Source: Thiotrichales bacterium | Lineage (GTDB): Bacteria > Pseudomonadota > Gammaproteobacteria > JAABTG01 | DNA: 47,598 nucleotides | Reading direction: 5' to 3' | Assembly (NCBI GenBank): GCA_011389995.1 | Contig: JAABTG010000023.1 | Coordinates: 1-47,598 of the forward strand | Shown here: positions 1 through 8,728 of the stretch, in pieces | How the letters are laid out: each line of letters opens with the position of its first letter | How positions within the stretch are numbered: the stretch's first letter is position 1 | Notes under the pieces: generated by a model | Told to the model about the DNA's origin: nothing | Databases searched by the model: none | The model's input: the letters and a program-made list of their open reading frames with translations, nothing else | Position numbers and translations under genes: made by a program

Positions 1-202
1 ATCATTGGTCCATATCCCCCGGGGGCCCTGTCAAAACCACCAGCCTGATTCATATGGCCGTCCATCCACGGGTCCCATGGGAAGCCCTGGATCGGGCTAA
101 GTATTGCCCCTTAGCGCTGACACCGATTGTTTGCGGATATTTCATGGGCCATCGTATGGGCAAAGGAACTGCCCCAAGGGCAAACCATGTGAGGGCCTCG
201 CC

Positions 203-355
203 ATGAACAATCCCAATCTTGCCTACGGTTTCCTCACCGGCCAGTCGCCGGTGCCCGCCCGCCACCACCTCGTCCACTCCATGGCCCGGCCATGGCGGGC
301 GATGAACCGGCTGTATCGATGGATTTTACAGGCCGTGGCCCGGCCTCACGCCTGA
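203..355 (+). CDS. Possible small protein, 50 aa, unknown
   Basis: A short open frame starting at an ATG with GAGGG seven bases upstream. The predicted peptide is basic, rich in Arg, His and Pro, and carries no motif, signal peptide or membrane segment that I recognise. It stands alone, about 240 bases from the next gene, which is on the other strand. A longer version starting at 104 lacks a better ribosome binding site. It may equally be a chance frame in GC-rich DNA; nothing but the start context supports it. Confidence 0.25.
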   Translation: MNNPNLAYGFLTGQSPVPARHHLVHSMARPWRAMNRLYRWILQAVARPHA

Positions 356-385
356 GCCCTAATCAAACGGGACAGCAGGGATCTC

Positions 386-430
386 CAGCGCTTCAGGCCT
401 TAAGGAAGCGCTGATTTATTCAGCGCTTCC
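386..430. repeat. Three-arm inverted repeat, two exclusive hairpins
   Basis: CAGCGCTTC occurs at 386-394 and again at 421-429, and its complement GAAGCGCTG lies between them at 405-413. The central arm can therefore pair with either flank. The 3' hairpin is the stronger, with eleven perfect pairs (404-414 with 420-430) and a TTTAT loop. No T-run follows it on the + strand, so a classical intrinsic terminator is not evident. It lies in a gene-poor stretch (356-591) in which I see no coding sequence. Confidence 0.6.
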
Positions 431-457
431 CCGATGATCCATCCCTGGACCATTCTA

Positions 458-477
458 TCAATCGCGTAAGCGATTGA
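458..477. repeat. Perfect 8-bp inverted repeat with 4-nt loop
   Basis: TCAATCGC and GCGATTGA are separated by GTAA. It lies about 115 bases from the stop codon of the DUF2892 gene on the minus strand. It could be a transcription terminator stem, a protein-binding palindrome, or part of a dispersed repeat together with the neighbouring three-arm repeat. Confidence 0.4.
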
Positions 478-591
478 AATGCGGGAGCCGACCCGGGCAT
501 GTACCGGGCCGGGCGGTACTGATTTAATCCAGGACGGATTAGATCAGTCTTTTCTTAAGTCTCCGACCATCCATCACCACGGGTCATCTCC

Positions 592-810
592 TCACTGCGC
601 CTGGGACTTGTGGCGCCCGCGTGTGGACACCCCGAAGGGCCAGTAACCCGGACAGAATCCCACCACGCTGGTGACAACAAAGGCTACGGCCACCACCCCG
701 GCGACAATGGCCCATACCCCAGTGACGCTGCCGGTAAAGATGAGGGCGGCAAGCACCACCGCGATGACAGGCCGGATGATGCGGTCGGCGTTTCCCATGT
801 TCCTGGTCAT
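592..810 (-). CDS. DUF2892 family inner membrane protein
   Basis: A 72-residue protein with the typical DUF2892 (YgaP-tail-like) layout: an N-terminal MTRNMGNADRIIR segment, a first hydrophobic helix (about residues 14-27), a second (about 29-50) and the family's C-terminal FCPGYWPFG signature. Members are small two-helix membrane proteins often found beside rhodanese or sulfur/redox genes; their biochemical role is not established. The start is supported by AGGAGG six bases upstream of ATG. It is divergent from the repeat-protein gene at 966, so both may be expressed from the region 811-965. Confidence 0.85.
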   Translation of the reverse strand: MTRNMGNADRIIRPVIAVVLAALIFTGSVTGVWAIVAGVVAVAFVVTSVVGFCPGYWPFGVSTRGRHKSQAQ

Positions 811-859
811 GATGTCCTCCTGTGTCTAAGGAATATCGGTATCCATAACGCAGCAAGTG

Positions 860-884
860 CCGTGCCGCTCCCATGCTGGCACGG
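860..884. promoter_or_regulatory. Inverted repeat between divergent genes
   Basis: CCGTGCC and GGCACGG, seven perfect pairs with an 11-nt spacer, lie between the divergent starts at 810 and 966. This is a candidate operator or hairpin. The right arm also begins TGGCACG-N4-TTGAT, which matches the -24 part of a sigma-54 promoter exactly but has GA where the -12 element needs GC, so I do not call a promoter. Confidence 0.3.
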
Positions 885-965
885 TAGTTGATTGGTCCTA
901 GATGGAGGCCCGGCAAGGGGCCACCTGAAATTCATCAACCACTCCCCTAAATCATGGAGGCAATC

Positions 966-1547
966 ATGAAACGGACCACCACAGCATTGACGGCCACCTT
1001 CTTCATTCTTCCCCTGCTCGCCGATGCGTCAGACTTCCAGGAGGTCACGCCACCCTTGTTGGTCGCCGCCAGTGACACGGAAACCCGCGAGGACGCCGTC
1101 AACTACGAGCGCGGCATCGACCGTGAATACAAGTCGCCGAAGGCCGCTTCGCAGGTAAGCCACGAAGACGGCAAAACGAAGGCGACGGACGAGGATGCCG
1201 TCGACTATGAAAGAGGTATCGACAGAGGCTATCGTCGCGAGGGTGCAGAGGTGGCTCCGGCGCCCCGGCCGCCGGTGGAAGCCGGGAAGCAGGACGACGT
1301 TACCGGCCTCGAACGCGGCATCGATCGAGGACACAAGTTTCCAAAAGGCTCCTCGGGCACGGCCTCCGGCGAGATTAAAATGGAGGCGACCGACGAGGAC
1401 GTCGTCGACTACGGCAAGAGAATCGACAGAGGCTATCGTCGCGAGGGCGCAGAGGTGGCTCCCGCGTCCCGGCCGCCGGTGGAGCCCGAGGAAGAGGACG
1501 TGACCAACTTCGAGCGCGGCATCACCTCTGGTCACAAGACCGAGTGA
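966..1547 (+). CDS. Secreted protein of five 34-residue repeats, unknown
   Basis: 193 residues from the ATG at 966, preferred over 954 because it has GGAGG seven bases upstream and starts directly with a signal peptide (MKRTTT, hydrophobic core to about residue 20). The mature part is a tandem of five motifs of the form D-x-V-x-Y-E-R-G-I-D-R-G-Y/H at about residues 43, 77, 111, 145 and 178, a period of 34 residues. The second and fourth units, with the linker REGAEVAPA, are nearly identical at the DNA level (1188 and 1392 onward), a sign of a 204-bp duplication. The protein is highly charged and probably periplasmic. I do not recognise the family. Confidence 0.75.
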   Translation: MKRTTTALTATFFILPLLADASDFQEVTPPLLVAASDTETREDAVNYERGIDREYKSPKAASQVSHEDGKTKATDEDAVDYERGIDRGYRREGAEVAPAPRPPVEAGKQDDVTGLERGIDRGHKFPKGSSGTASGEIKMEATDEDVVDYGKRIDRGYRREGAEVAPASRPPVEPEEEDVTNFERGITSGHKTE

Positions 1548-1561
1548 AACCCCGGAGGGCT

Positions 1562-1587
1562 CGGAGGAGTGGCCGGGCCCTCCTCCG
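1562..1587 (+). terminator. Stem-loop after repeat-protein gene
   Basis: CGGAGGA and TCCTCCG can pair across a 12-nt loop shortly after the stop codon at 1547. There is no T-tract, so termination activity is uncertain. Confidence 0.3.
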
Positions 1588-1677
1588 GCCGTCTTGGCCG
1601 CGGGCGCTGATGAGAGGGGGAGCCGGCCCGCCGCGAGCACCACTCATCCCACCTCCGCCCACTCCGTCCAGCGCGCC

Positions 1678-4368
1678 ATGACTGAATCGAAACGAGATAC
1701 CCCAGAGACGCTGCAGGGCCTGGTGGACGGCCTGAAGGACAAGGGCCGCCGCCCGGCGATCCTGGAGTTCAGCAAGGAGGCCATGGAGGAATGGTCATGG
1801 CCCGGGCTCGCCCATGAGGTGATAGGCCTGGCCCGCGGCCTGACCAAGACCGGCGTGTCGACAGGGGACCGGGTGGGGCTTTACGCCGCCAACGGCGCCA
1901 CCTGGATGGTGGCCGCCCTGGCCATCATCCGGGCCGGTGGTGTGGTGGTACCCATGGACGTCCAGCTGGACGACGACGACCTGCGCCATGAGCTGGAGGA
2001 CAGCGGCCTCGAGAGGCTGTTCACCGACGGACCGCGACGTCGGCGGGTGGAGGAGCTGGACCTCGAAGACCCGCCGAGCTTTCACTTGCTGGACGACGAA
2101 GAGGACACCCACAGCTGGCGCTCACTGCAGGAGGACAGCGGTCCCGACCTGCCGGATCTCGAGCCCGATCAGGATGCCGCGCTGTTCTACACCTCGGGCA
2201 CCACCGGCCTGCCCAAGGGGGTGCCCCTCACCCACCGTAACCTGGCCTTCCAGTTCAAGGCCATCCGCGACGCCGGCATAGTCGACGACAACGACCGGGT
2301 GCTGCTGCCCCTGCCCCTGCACCACGTCTACCCCTTCGTCATGGGCATGCTGATGCCCCTGGCCCTGGGCGTGCCCATCGTGCTGCCGGCGGGCATGACC
2401 GGCCCCCAGGTGACCCGTGCCCTCCGCGGGGGCGAGGCCACCGTGGTGGTGGGCGTGCCGCGCCTCTACCGCGCCCTGGTGGACGGCATCCGCGCCCGCG
2501 CCAAGGCCGGCGGGCGCGTGGCGGGCACCCTGTTCGACGCCACCCTGGCCGTCACTACCGCCGCCCGCCGGCATCTCGGCATCAAGCTGGGACGGCGCCT
2601 GCTCGCGCCCCTGCACCGGCGCATCGGGCCGCGCCTGCGCCTGGCGGCCTGCGGCGGCTCGCCCCTGGCCCCGGGACTTGCCTACACCCTGGAAGGCCTG
2701 GGCTGGGACGTGGCGGTGGGCTACGGCCTCACCGAGACCTCGCCGTTACTGACCCTCAAACTGCCGGGCGAATCACGCCTTACGAGCGTCGGGCCGGCCA
2801 TCCCCGGGGTGGAGTTGCGTCTCGACGAGGACGTGGAAGGCGGCGGCGACGGTGTCGGCGAGATCCTGGCCCGCGGTCCCAACGTGTTCCAGGGCTACCA
2901 CGGCCTGACCGAGGCGACCGAGGAGGCCCTCACCGGCGACGGCTGGTTCCGCACCGAGGACCTGGGGCGTATGGACGACGACGGCAACCTGTACGTCCTC
3001 GGCCGCACCTCCACCCTCATCGTCACCGAGGGCGGCGAGAACATCCAGCCCGACGAACTGGAGGAGGACTATGCCGAGGACGACGCCATTCGCGAGGTCG
3101 GCATTCTGCAGAAGGACAACCAGCTGGTGGCGCTGGTGGTGCCCGCCGATGGCGGCGACCCGGAAGAGACGGCGGAGAAGGTGCGCGACGCCATCGGGCG
3201 GCGGGCCCGCAGGCTGCCTTCCTACAAGGGGGTCTCGGATGTGGCCGTCAGCCGCGAGGCCCTGCCCCGCACCCGCCTCGGCAAGATCCGGCGGGCCGAG
3301 CTGGAGGAGCGCTTCGACGAGGCCAGGGAGGAAGGAGACGGTGGGGAGGCCCTAGGCCCCATGGCCATCGACGAGATGTCGGGCGACGACCGCGCCCTGC
3401 TGGACGAGCCCGCCGCCCGCCACGTGTGGGACTGGCTGGCCGGTAAGTACCCGGAGCAGCGCCTCACTCCCGATACCCGCCCCGAACTGGATCTCGGCAT
3501 CGATTCCATGGAGTGGGTCAACCTGACCCTGGACCTCGGTGAGGAGCTGGGGGTGGACCTGGATGAGGAGGCCATCGGCCGCATCGAGACCGTGCGTGAC
3601 CTGCTGATGGAGGTCAACGAGGCACGCCAGGGCGAGGGCCGCAGGATGGACCTCGCCGATGCCCCCGAGGAACAGCTCAGCGCGGCCCAGAAACGCTGGC
3701 TGCGCCCCCTGTCGCCGGCTGCGGACCGGCTCGCCCACGGCATCTACCACATCAACCGAGGGTTCATGAAAATCCTCTTCCGGTTGCGGGTGAAGGGCGC
3801 GCAACAAGTCCCGGAGGACGGCCACTGCCTCCTCGCCCCCATCCATGGCAGTTTCCTCGACCCCTTCCTGGTGGGCGCCGCCCTGCCCTGGGCCACCCTG
3901 CGTCGGCTCTACTGGGGCGGCTGGACCGGCGCCGCCTTCAGTAACCCCATAAAGCGCGGCTTCAGCCGCATGGCGCGGACCGTGCCCATCGACCCCGAGC
4001 AGGGCGTGATCTCCAGCCTCGCCTTCGGCGCGACGGTACTCAAGCAGGGCAACGGCCTGGTGTGGTTTCCCGAGGGCGGGCGCTCCACCAGCGGCGAATT
4101 GCAGGACTTGCGCCAGGGCGTCGGACTATTGCTGGAGAGCTTCCCCGTCACCGTGGTGCCGGCGGCCATCCATGGCGCCCACGAGGCCATGCCCCCGGGT
4201 CGCCTCTTCCCGCGCCCCGGGGGCCCCATCCACGTGGTCTTCGGCGAGCCCGTCTCCACCGACACCCTGGCCGAAGAGGGCGAAGGCGAAGACCGCCGCC
4301 AACGCATCGTGAATGCCCTCCACCAACGCATGAGCAGGCTCCTGGAAGCGTCATCCCCCGACGATTGA
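1678..4368 (+). CDS. Acyl-AMP ligase / ACP / PlsC acyltransferase fusion
   Basis: 896 residues in three domains. Residues about 15-540 are an ANL-superfamily acyl-CoA/acyl-ACP synthetase, with P-loop YTSGTTGLPKGV near residue 171, GYGLTETSP, and a C-terminal lid ending in RTRLGKIRR. Residues about 565-650 are an acyl carrier domain with the phosphopantetheine serine in LGIDSMEW (Ser610). Residues about 690-885 are a PlsC-type glycerolipid acyltransferase with HGSFLD (His723, Asp728) and FPEGGRS (about 796). I infer that it activates a free fatty acid, loads it on its own carrier and transfers it to a lysolipid, as E. coli Aas does in opposite domain order and with a separate ACP. ATG 1678 is chosen because homology begins just after it; the frame is open upstream to 1594. 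It is not next to the sphingolipid genes. Confidence 0.85.
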   Translation: MTESKRDTPETLQGLVDGLKDKGRRPAILEFSKEAMEEWSWPGLAHEVIGLARGLTKTGVSTGDRVGLYAANGATWMVAALAIIRAGGVVVPMDVQLDDDDLRHELEDSGLERLFTDGPRRRRVEELDLEDPPSFHLLDDEEDTHSWRSLQEDSGPDLPDLEPDQDAALFYTSGTTGLPKGVPLTHRNLAFQFKAIRDAGIVDDNDRVLLPLPLHHVYPFVMGMLMPLALGVPIVLPAGMTGPQVTRALRGGEATVVVGVPRLYRALVDGIRARAKAGGRVAGTLFDATLAVTTAARRHLGIKLGRRLLAPLHRRIGPRLRLAACGGSPLAPGLAYTLEGLGWDVAVGYGLTETSPLLTLKLPGESRLTSVGPAIPGVELRLDEDVEGGGDGVGEILARGPNVFQGYHGLTEATEEALTGDGWFRTEDLGRMDDDGNLYVLGRTSTLIVTEGGENIQPDELEEDYAEDDAIREVGILQKDNQLVALVVPADGGDPEETAEKVRDAIGRRARRLPSYKGVSDVAVSREALPRTRLGKIRRAELEERFDEAREEGDGGEALGPMAIDEMSGDDRALLDEPAARHVWDWLAGKYPEQRLTPDTRPELDLGIDSMEWVNLTLDLGEELGVDLDEEAIGRIETVRDLLMEVNEARQGEGRRMDLADAPEEQLSAAQKRWLRPLSPAADRLAHGIYHINRGFMKILFRLRVKGAQQVPEDGHCLLAPIHGSFLDPFLVGAALPWATLRRLYWGGWTGAAFSNPIKRGFSRMARTVPIDPEQGVISSLAFGATVLKQGNGLVWFPEGGRSTSGELQDLRQGVGLLLESFPVTVVPAAIHGAHEAMPPGRLFPRPGGPIHVVFGEPVSTDTLAEEGEGEDRRQRIVNALHQRMSRLLEASSPDD

Positions 4369-4601
4369 ACGCCCCGCCGAGCCATCATTCGATAGGCGAA
4401 GTGGTGTCCCTGGTCGGACCATGGGGGTGGATTTGAGCCATCGTCCGCGGCAAAACACCCTTTCCCGTTTCGGCCCTGAGGTGGACATGGCAGGGATCCC
4501 GCCGCGGTCATGGCTTGGCATGGCCTGTGCTTTTTCTTGCAGCAGAGCCGGTTCATTACAGACGAAGATGCGCCACGGAAACCGTGCACTGAGGAGGCCT
4601 C

Positions 4602-4880
4602 ATGGAACCCGACTGGTTCGTATTCATCCTGGCGGTAGGCCTGCTGGCCTCCGTCGGCCTGGTGGCGGGCGCCTTCGCGGTGCGGGCCTATCGCCGTCGC
4701 CGTCACCGCGAGGGGCTGGCCCGGCGCACCGACGACGTGGTGCGCGGCGAACTGGAGGGCGACGATATTCGCGAGCATGGGGCCGACCACGAGCGGCCCG
4801 ACCAGCCACCCCGAGACGAAGAGGCCGAACCCGAGCGCCCCCTGCGCCCCGGACCCGACAACCTCAGGCGTTTCAGGTGA
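4602..4880 (+). CDS. Small single-pass membrane protein, unknown
   Basis: 92 residues with one N-terminal transmembrane helix (about residues 5-28), then a strongly basic stretch (YRRRRHREG) and a charged, Pro-rich tail expected in the cytoplasm by the positive-inside rule. GAGGAGG lies seven bases upstream of ATG. The preceding 230 bases hold no gene; TTGGCA with GC ten bases after the GG (4515-4530) vaguely resembles a sigma-54 promoter but the -12 box reads GTGC. No family recognised. Confidence 0.6.
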   Translation: MEPDWFVFILAVGLLASVGLVAGAFAVRAYRRRRHREGLARRTDDVVRGELEGDDIREHGADHERPDQPPRDEEAEPERPLRPGPDNLRRFR

Positions 4881-4934
4881 ACCCGACGTTCACGGGAGCG
4901 AAGCGCACCACGCCCAAAGGATGATAAGGCCGCC

Positions 4935-5630
4935 TCACCATGGCATCTCGGTGCCATCGAAGCGCAGGAAGCGGCCGCTGTCCCGGGCCTTGTATTCATC
5001 TATGCGCTGGCGCAGGCCGGTGACGCTCTCGGCGCTGTCCATGCCGTCGGAGGGCCCCATGCGGGTGGCCACGCCGCCGGGATGGAGCAGCAGCACGCCG
5101 ATGCCGCGCGGCTCGAGGGCGGCGGCCAGACCTCGCATGGCGGCATTCAGGGCCGCCTTGCTGGAACGGTAATAGTAGCTGCCGGGCTGGCGGATATCGG
5201 CGATGCTGCCCATGTGGCTGGTATTGACCGCCACCAGCCGGCGGCGGCTGGCCGCCACGTTGTCCACCAGGGCCTCGGTGACCCTTACGGGGCCCAGGGT
5301 GTTGACCTCCAGGGTGTGCATCCAGTCGTCGTAGCGCAGCGCCCCCGGCTCGGGTCCTTCGTAATGGGTCTCCAGGTATACCCCCGCATTGTTGTACAGC
5401 ACGTCCAGCGGTTCCCCGGCCAGTTCGGCGGCCAGGGCCCGCAGGTCGTCACTGCGGGTCACGTCGAGACGATGGATGGAGACCTCGGGGCGGGCCTCGG
5501 CCAACTCGGCCAGGGTGCGGGCGGTCTCCGGGCGCCGGCAGGTGGCGAACACCCGCCAGTGCTCGACGGCGTACTGGCGCACGAGCTCGAGCCCGATGCC
5601 GCGGTTGGCGCCGGTGATGAGGATATTCAT
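4935..5630 (-). CDS. Short-chain dehydrogenase/reductase
   Basis: 231 residues, a classical-type SDR. It shows the N-terminal cofactor motif TGANRGIG (residues 6-13), NNAG (80-83), the active-site stretch with Ser138 and the YxxxK pair Tyr154/Lys158 in YYRSSK. Such enzymes reduce or oxidise alcohol/carbonyl groups with NAD(P)H in the cytoplasm; the substrate is not predictable, and the short length is like the C-factor/CsgA-type SDRs. Its ATG overlaps the stop codon of the upstream PRC-barrel gene by four bases (ATGA), so the two are translated together. Confidence 0.85.
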   Translation of the reverse strand: MNILITGANRGIGLELVRQYAVEHWRVFATCRRPETARTLAELAEARPEVSIHRLDVTRSDDLRALAAELAGEPLDVLYNNAGVYLETHYEGPEPGALRYDDWMHTLEVNTLGPVRVTEALVDNVAASRRRLVAVNTSHMGSIADIRQPGSYYYRSSKAALNAAMRGLAAALEPRGIGVLLLHPGGVATRMGPSDGMDSAESVTGLRQRIDEYKARDSGRFLRFDGTEMPW

Positions 5631-6364
5631 GGTGTCATACCCTCCAATATGCGCACCTCGCGCTCCTCGCCGGCACCGGGATGGCTGCGCAGTGGGGCGG
5701 CGCGCAACTCGGACGCAGCAGCGTCCAGATACAGGCGCTCGGCCTCACGGTCGAGGGCGCCCATGAGGGTACGCTCCACCAGGCAGGCCTCGGCGGCTTC
5801 CCCGGACTCCAGCTCCACCTCCACATAGGCCACCGACCAGTCACTGTCGTCCACCAGCAGGTCCACGGCCTTCACGGCCTCCCCGTCGCTGGTCTCACCC
5901 TGCCACAGTCGCAGCTCCTCGAAACGCACCAGGCCCGGCCCCTGCGCATTGACCTCTCCGGGCAGCGGCTCCTCCACCGGAGGTGAAACGGGCTCCGCCG
6001 GCTCCGTGGCATCGACGGTGCTGGCCTCCACCGACCACTGCTCTTCCCAACCCTCATGACGGTACCAGTTCTCTTCGTAATCCCTGGCCACCGGCGCGTC
6101 GGTGGCCAGAGTCGGGCTGTTGCGCACCTCCTCGAGGGTGAGCTCCACGTCCATCGCGCGCTTCGCCTCGTCCACCGCCGCCAGAGAGCGCAGGGCCACC
6201 AGCACATCGTGTCCGGGCGCCCAGGCCTCGGCGTCCACCAGCACGTAGGGCACCGTCCACAGGGCGGTATCGATGACCAGGTCGCGCAGCCCCGCTTCGC
6301 CCTCATCGGTGGTGCGCACGCCATAGCCGATGAGATCGGCGGCCTTCAGATAGCTTCTTTGCAT
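5627..6364 (-). CDS. PRC-barrel domain protein
   Basis: 245 residues with two PRC-barrel-like modules. The first, about residues 1-80, begins with LKAADLIGYGV and contains LRDLVID; the second, about 150-230, contains VKAVDLLVDD. They are joined by an acidic Pro/Glu-rich linker. PRC barrels are small beta-barrel folds found in RimM and photosynthetic reaction centre H subunits and in many stress-associated bacterial proteins; the role here is unknown. No signal peptide. It is the first gene of a two-gene unit with the SDR gene. Confidence 0.75.
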   Translation of the reverse strand: MQRSYLKAADLIGYGVRTTDEGEAGLRDLVIDTALWTVPYVLVDAEAWAPGHDVLVALRSLAAVDEAKRAMDVELTLEEVRNSPTLATDAPVARDYEENWYRHEGWEEQWSVEASTVDATEPAEPVSPPVEEPLPGEVNAQGPGLVRFEELRLWQGETSDGEAVKAVDLLVDDSDWSVAYVEVELESGEAAEACLVERTLMGALDREAERLYLDAAASELRAAPLRSHPGAGEEREVRILEGMTP

Positions 6365-6521
6365 GCTTCGCCTCCTTCTGGTTCCGCGCCATCGGCCGCT
6401 TCAAAGGCACCGCGGCAGCCCAATGGTCTGCTCTATGCGGAGCAATCCCCGTGCCGCCCTGCGGCCATGGCACTTTCATTGCAACACCCGCGACAAATGG
6501 CAGATTTCAGTGAGGATCTCT

Positions 6522-7019
6522 ATGAAGGTTAATTCGATGATTCCGACGCGCACCCCCTATGTCCTGACGGTGGCGCAAGTACTGGTGCTGGCCATCGCCA
6601 CTGCGGCCACCGCCGCCGGCCCCATGGATCAGGAAGCCACCGTGAATGGATATACGGTGCGTTGGAATGCCGCCGTGACCGGCTTTTTGCCCCGGTCGAT
6701 GGTTGAAAAGCACCACCTTGCCTCTACGGGACGTGGCGTCCTCAACGTCGTGATACTGGAACCGATGGAAGACGGTAAGCCCGGCGATACCCTAGAGGCG
6801 GATGTCTCGGTAACCGCCTCCAACCTCGCCGGCCAGTTACGCACCATCGATATGCATCCGGTGACGACCAACGGCCGGACCTCCTATCTCGGCACCTTCG
6901 ACGTCCACCACGGCGACCAACTGGACTTCACCATCCGCGTGCAGCCACCCCACATGAAACAGCCCTTCACCGTGGATTTCGAGCGTCGCTTTCTGCTGCG
7001 GGACGATGATGAAGCATGA
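6522..7019 (+). CDS. DUF4426 family periplasmic protein
   Basis: 165 residues from ATG 6522, which has GAGGA five bases upstream; ATG 6537 is an alternative. A signal peptide (hydrophobic core VLTVAQVLVLAIATAATA) is followed by a beta-rich domain beginning VNGYTVRWNA and containing GRGVLNVVIL, the pattern of DUF4426 proteins of gammaproteobacteria. Family members are small exported proteins with no established function. The gene is monocistronic, flanked by a divergent PRC-barrel gene and a convergent ATPase gene. Confidence 0.7.
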   Translation: MKVNSMIPTRTPYVLTVAQVLVLAIATAATAAGPMDQEATVNGYTVRWNAAVTGFLPRSMVEKHHLASTGRGVLNVVILEPMEDGKPGDTLEADVSVTASNLAGQLRTIDMHPVTTNGRTSYLGTFDVHHGDQLDFTIRVQPPHMKQPFTVDFERRFLLRDDDEA

Positions 7020-7227
7020 ACCGCTGATGGCGCGATGTTCCCTTTACTCCCGGCCAGGCCAGCGGCTCCGCGGCAGTCGCGGCAGGCCCGCAGGTCCCTT
7101 CGCATCCGGGCAATTCACAGACCGGAACTCCGTGGACCGGGGCCGGACAGCCGGCGTGCGCTCCCGCAGTGGACGGTCCAGGCCATGCCTTCCGCCGAAG
7201 CCCCCCGCCGGCCCCACCGTCACGGCC

Positions 7228-7263
7228 CATCTCGAGGCCCATCTCGAGGCACATCTCGAGGCT
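7228..7263. repeat. Three tandem 12-bp repeats in a 356-bp gap
   Basis: CATCTCGAGGC(C/A/T) is repeated three times without spacing. It sits in the non-coding stretch 7020-7375 between two convergent genes, in which I see no other gene, promoter or terminator with a T-tract. Confidence 0.55.
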
Positions 7264-7375
7264 CTGGCCCGCCGCGGGCCGACGCCTCAGCATCGCCACA
7301 ACTTTGGCCCCGTTCGCCCCGTCATTGCCCAAGAGGATGCGGGCAGGTGGTGAGTTGAAGGATCGGCCGGGCGGC

Positions 7376-8728
7376 CTAGGACTCCATTCCCAATTCGTAA
7401 CCCCCCATGTTGGCGATCTCATCCACCGTGGTCACGCCGTCGGCGATGCGTTGAAGCCCTTCGGTGAGCAGAAAGCGATGGCCACGACCCTTGAGCCGGC
7501 GCCGCAGCTCCCGCTCGTCGGCGCCATCGAGGATGGCCCCCACGTCCTCGAGGCTGAGCACCCAGAGCTCGAAGATGCCCTGCCTGCCGTGATAGCCGCT
7601 ATGGTGGCACGCGTCGCAGCCCACCGCATGGCTGACCTCCGAGGGTGCTTCCGCCCCCACCCATTCGTACCACTGTTGCTCGTCATGGGTCGGGACCTCG
7701 CGGCGGGCGCACTGCTTGCACAACTTGCGGACCAGGCGCTGGGAGATCACCAATATAAGATGGGTGGCGATCTCGCGCGACGACAGGCCGAAATTGCGCA
7801 GCGTGGTGACGGCCGCCACGGCATCCCGGCTATGGATGGTGCACAACAGCCGCCGTCCGGAGATCACGGCGTCGACCGCCAAACGGGCCGATTCGGGCTC
7901 CCGCACCTCCCCCAACACCAGAAAATCGGGATCCAGGCGCAACATCGCCTTGAGACCCTCGGGGAATGTCAGGCTCTGTTTCTCGTCTACCTGAATCTGG
8001 TTGACACCCTCGAGTTCCGTTTCCACCGGGTCCTCGATGCTCACGATGTTGCCGGTGGCGACATCGAGTTCCCGAATCAGGCCATAGAGGGTCGTGGTCT
8101 TGCCGCTGCCGATGGGGCCGGCCACCGCCAGGATGCCCGTCCGGCCGCGGCGACAACGTTCCACCCTTTGCAGGTCCTCCTCGTGCATGCCGAGGGCCGT
8201 CAAATCATAGGATTCCTCGGGCTGGACGAGGAGACGCATACTCAGTTTGTCTCCCCGCATCACCGGCGCGACCGTGACCCGCACGTTGAGGGATATGTCA
8301 GAGACCACCATGAAGAAGTGACCGTCTGCCGCCCCGAAGGCCGGTAAAGGATTGAGCTCGGCCAGGATCTTCACCTGGTTGCCCAGGATCAGGGCCAGCT
8401 GTGTATCCAGCAGCACGGCGTCCTTCAGCACCCCATCCAGACGCAGCCGTACCATCGCGCCGTTGTCCCGCGGGTCGATATGGATGTCCGTGACCCCGAT
8501 GGCAAGGGCGTCGGCCAGCAGATACTCGGTGAGTTGGACGCCCTCGAGGGCCACTTCCACGGTATCCTCGTCGCCGTAATGGCTTACCACATACTCCCAG
8601 AATCCCGGTATCAGGCCGCGCTCGGCCCACGGCATGAGCCCCGTACTCCCGGCCGCAGGGTCCACGTCCCCTACCCTCTCCTCTCGGGTGTCGTCGTCCC
8701 GGATGTCGTCGTCGGACTTATCTTCCAT
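7376..8728 (-). CDS. GspE/PilB-type secretion ATPase, orphan
   Basis: 450 residues from ATG 8728 (GGGAGAC eight bases upstream). The core ATPase carries Walker A GPIGSGKTT (Lys210), an Asp box around SIEDPVE, a Walker B-like FLVLGEVREPE, a His box TIHSRDA and the tetracysteine zinc site formed by CKQC and CDAC. This is the GspE/PilB family that powers type II secretion, type IV pili or MSHA pili at the inner membrane. It is shorter than PilB (about 565 residues): the N-terminal region is only an acidic stretch plus the start of the N2 domain, with no clear MshEN module. No inner-membrane platform or pilin genes are nearby. Confidence 0.85.
   Translation of the reverse strand: MEDKSDDDIRDDDTREERVGDVDPAAGSTGLMPWAERGLIPGFWEYVVSHYGDEDTVEVALEGVQLTEYLLADALAIGVTDIHIDPRDNGAMVRLRLDGVLKDAVLLDTQLALILGNQVKILAELNPLPAFGAADGHFFMVVSDISLNVRVTVAPVMRGDKLSMRLLVQPEESYDLTALGMHEEDLQRVERCRRGRTGILAVAGPIGSGKTTTLYGLIRELDVATGNIVSIEDPVETELEGVNQIQVDEKQSLTFPEGLKAMLRLDPDFLVLGEVREPESARLAVDAVISGRRLLCTIHSRDAVAAVTTLRNFGLSSREIATHLILVISQRLVRKLCKQCARREVPTHDEQQWYEWVGAEAPSEVSHAVGCDACHHSGYHGRQGIFELWVLSLEDVGAILDGADERELRRRLKGRGHRFLLTEGLQRIADGVTTVDEIANMGGYELGMES

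Noticed and set aside
4515..4530. Possible sigma-54 promoter before the small membrane protein gene
   Set aside because: GG-N10-GC spacing fits, but the -12 element reads GTGC rather than TTGC and the -24 element is not otherwise exact.
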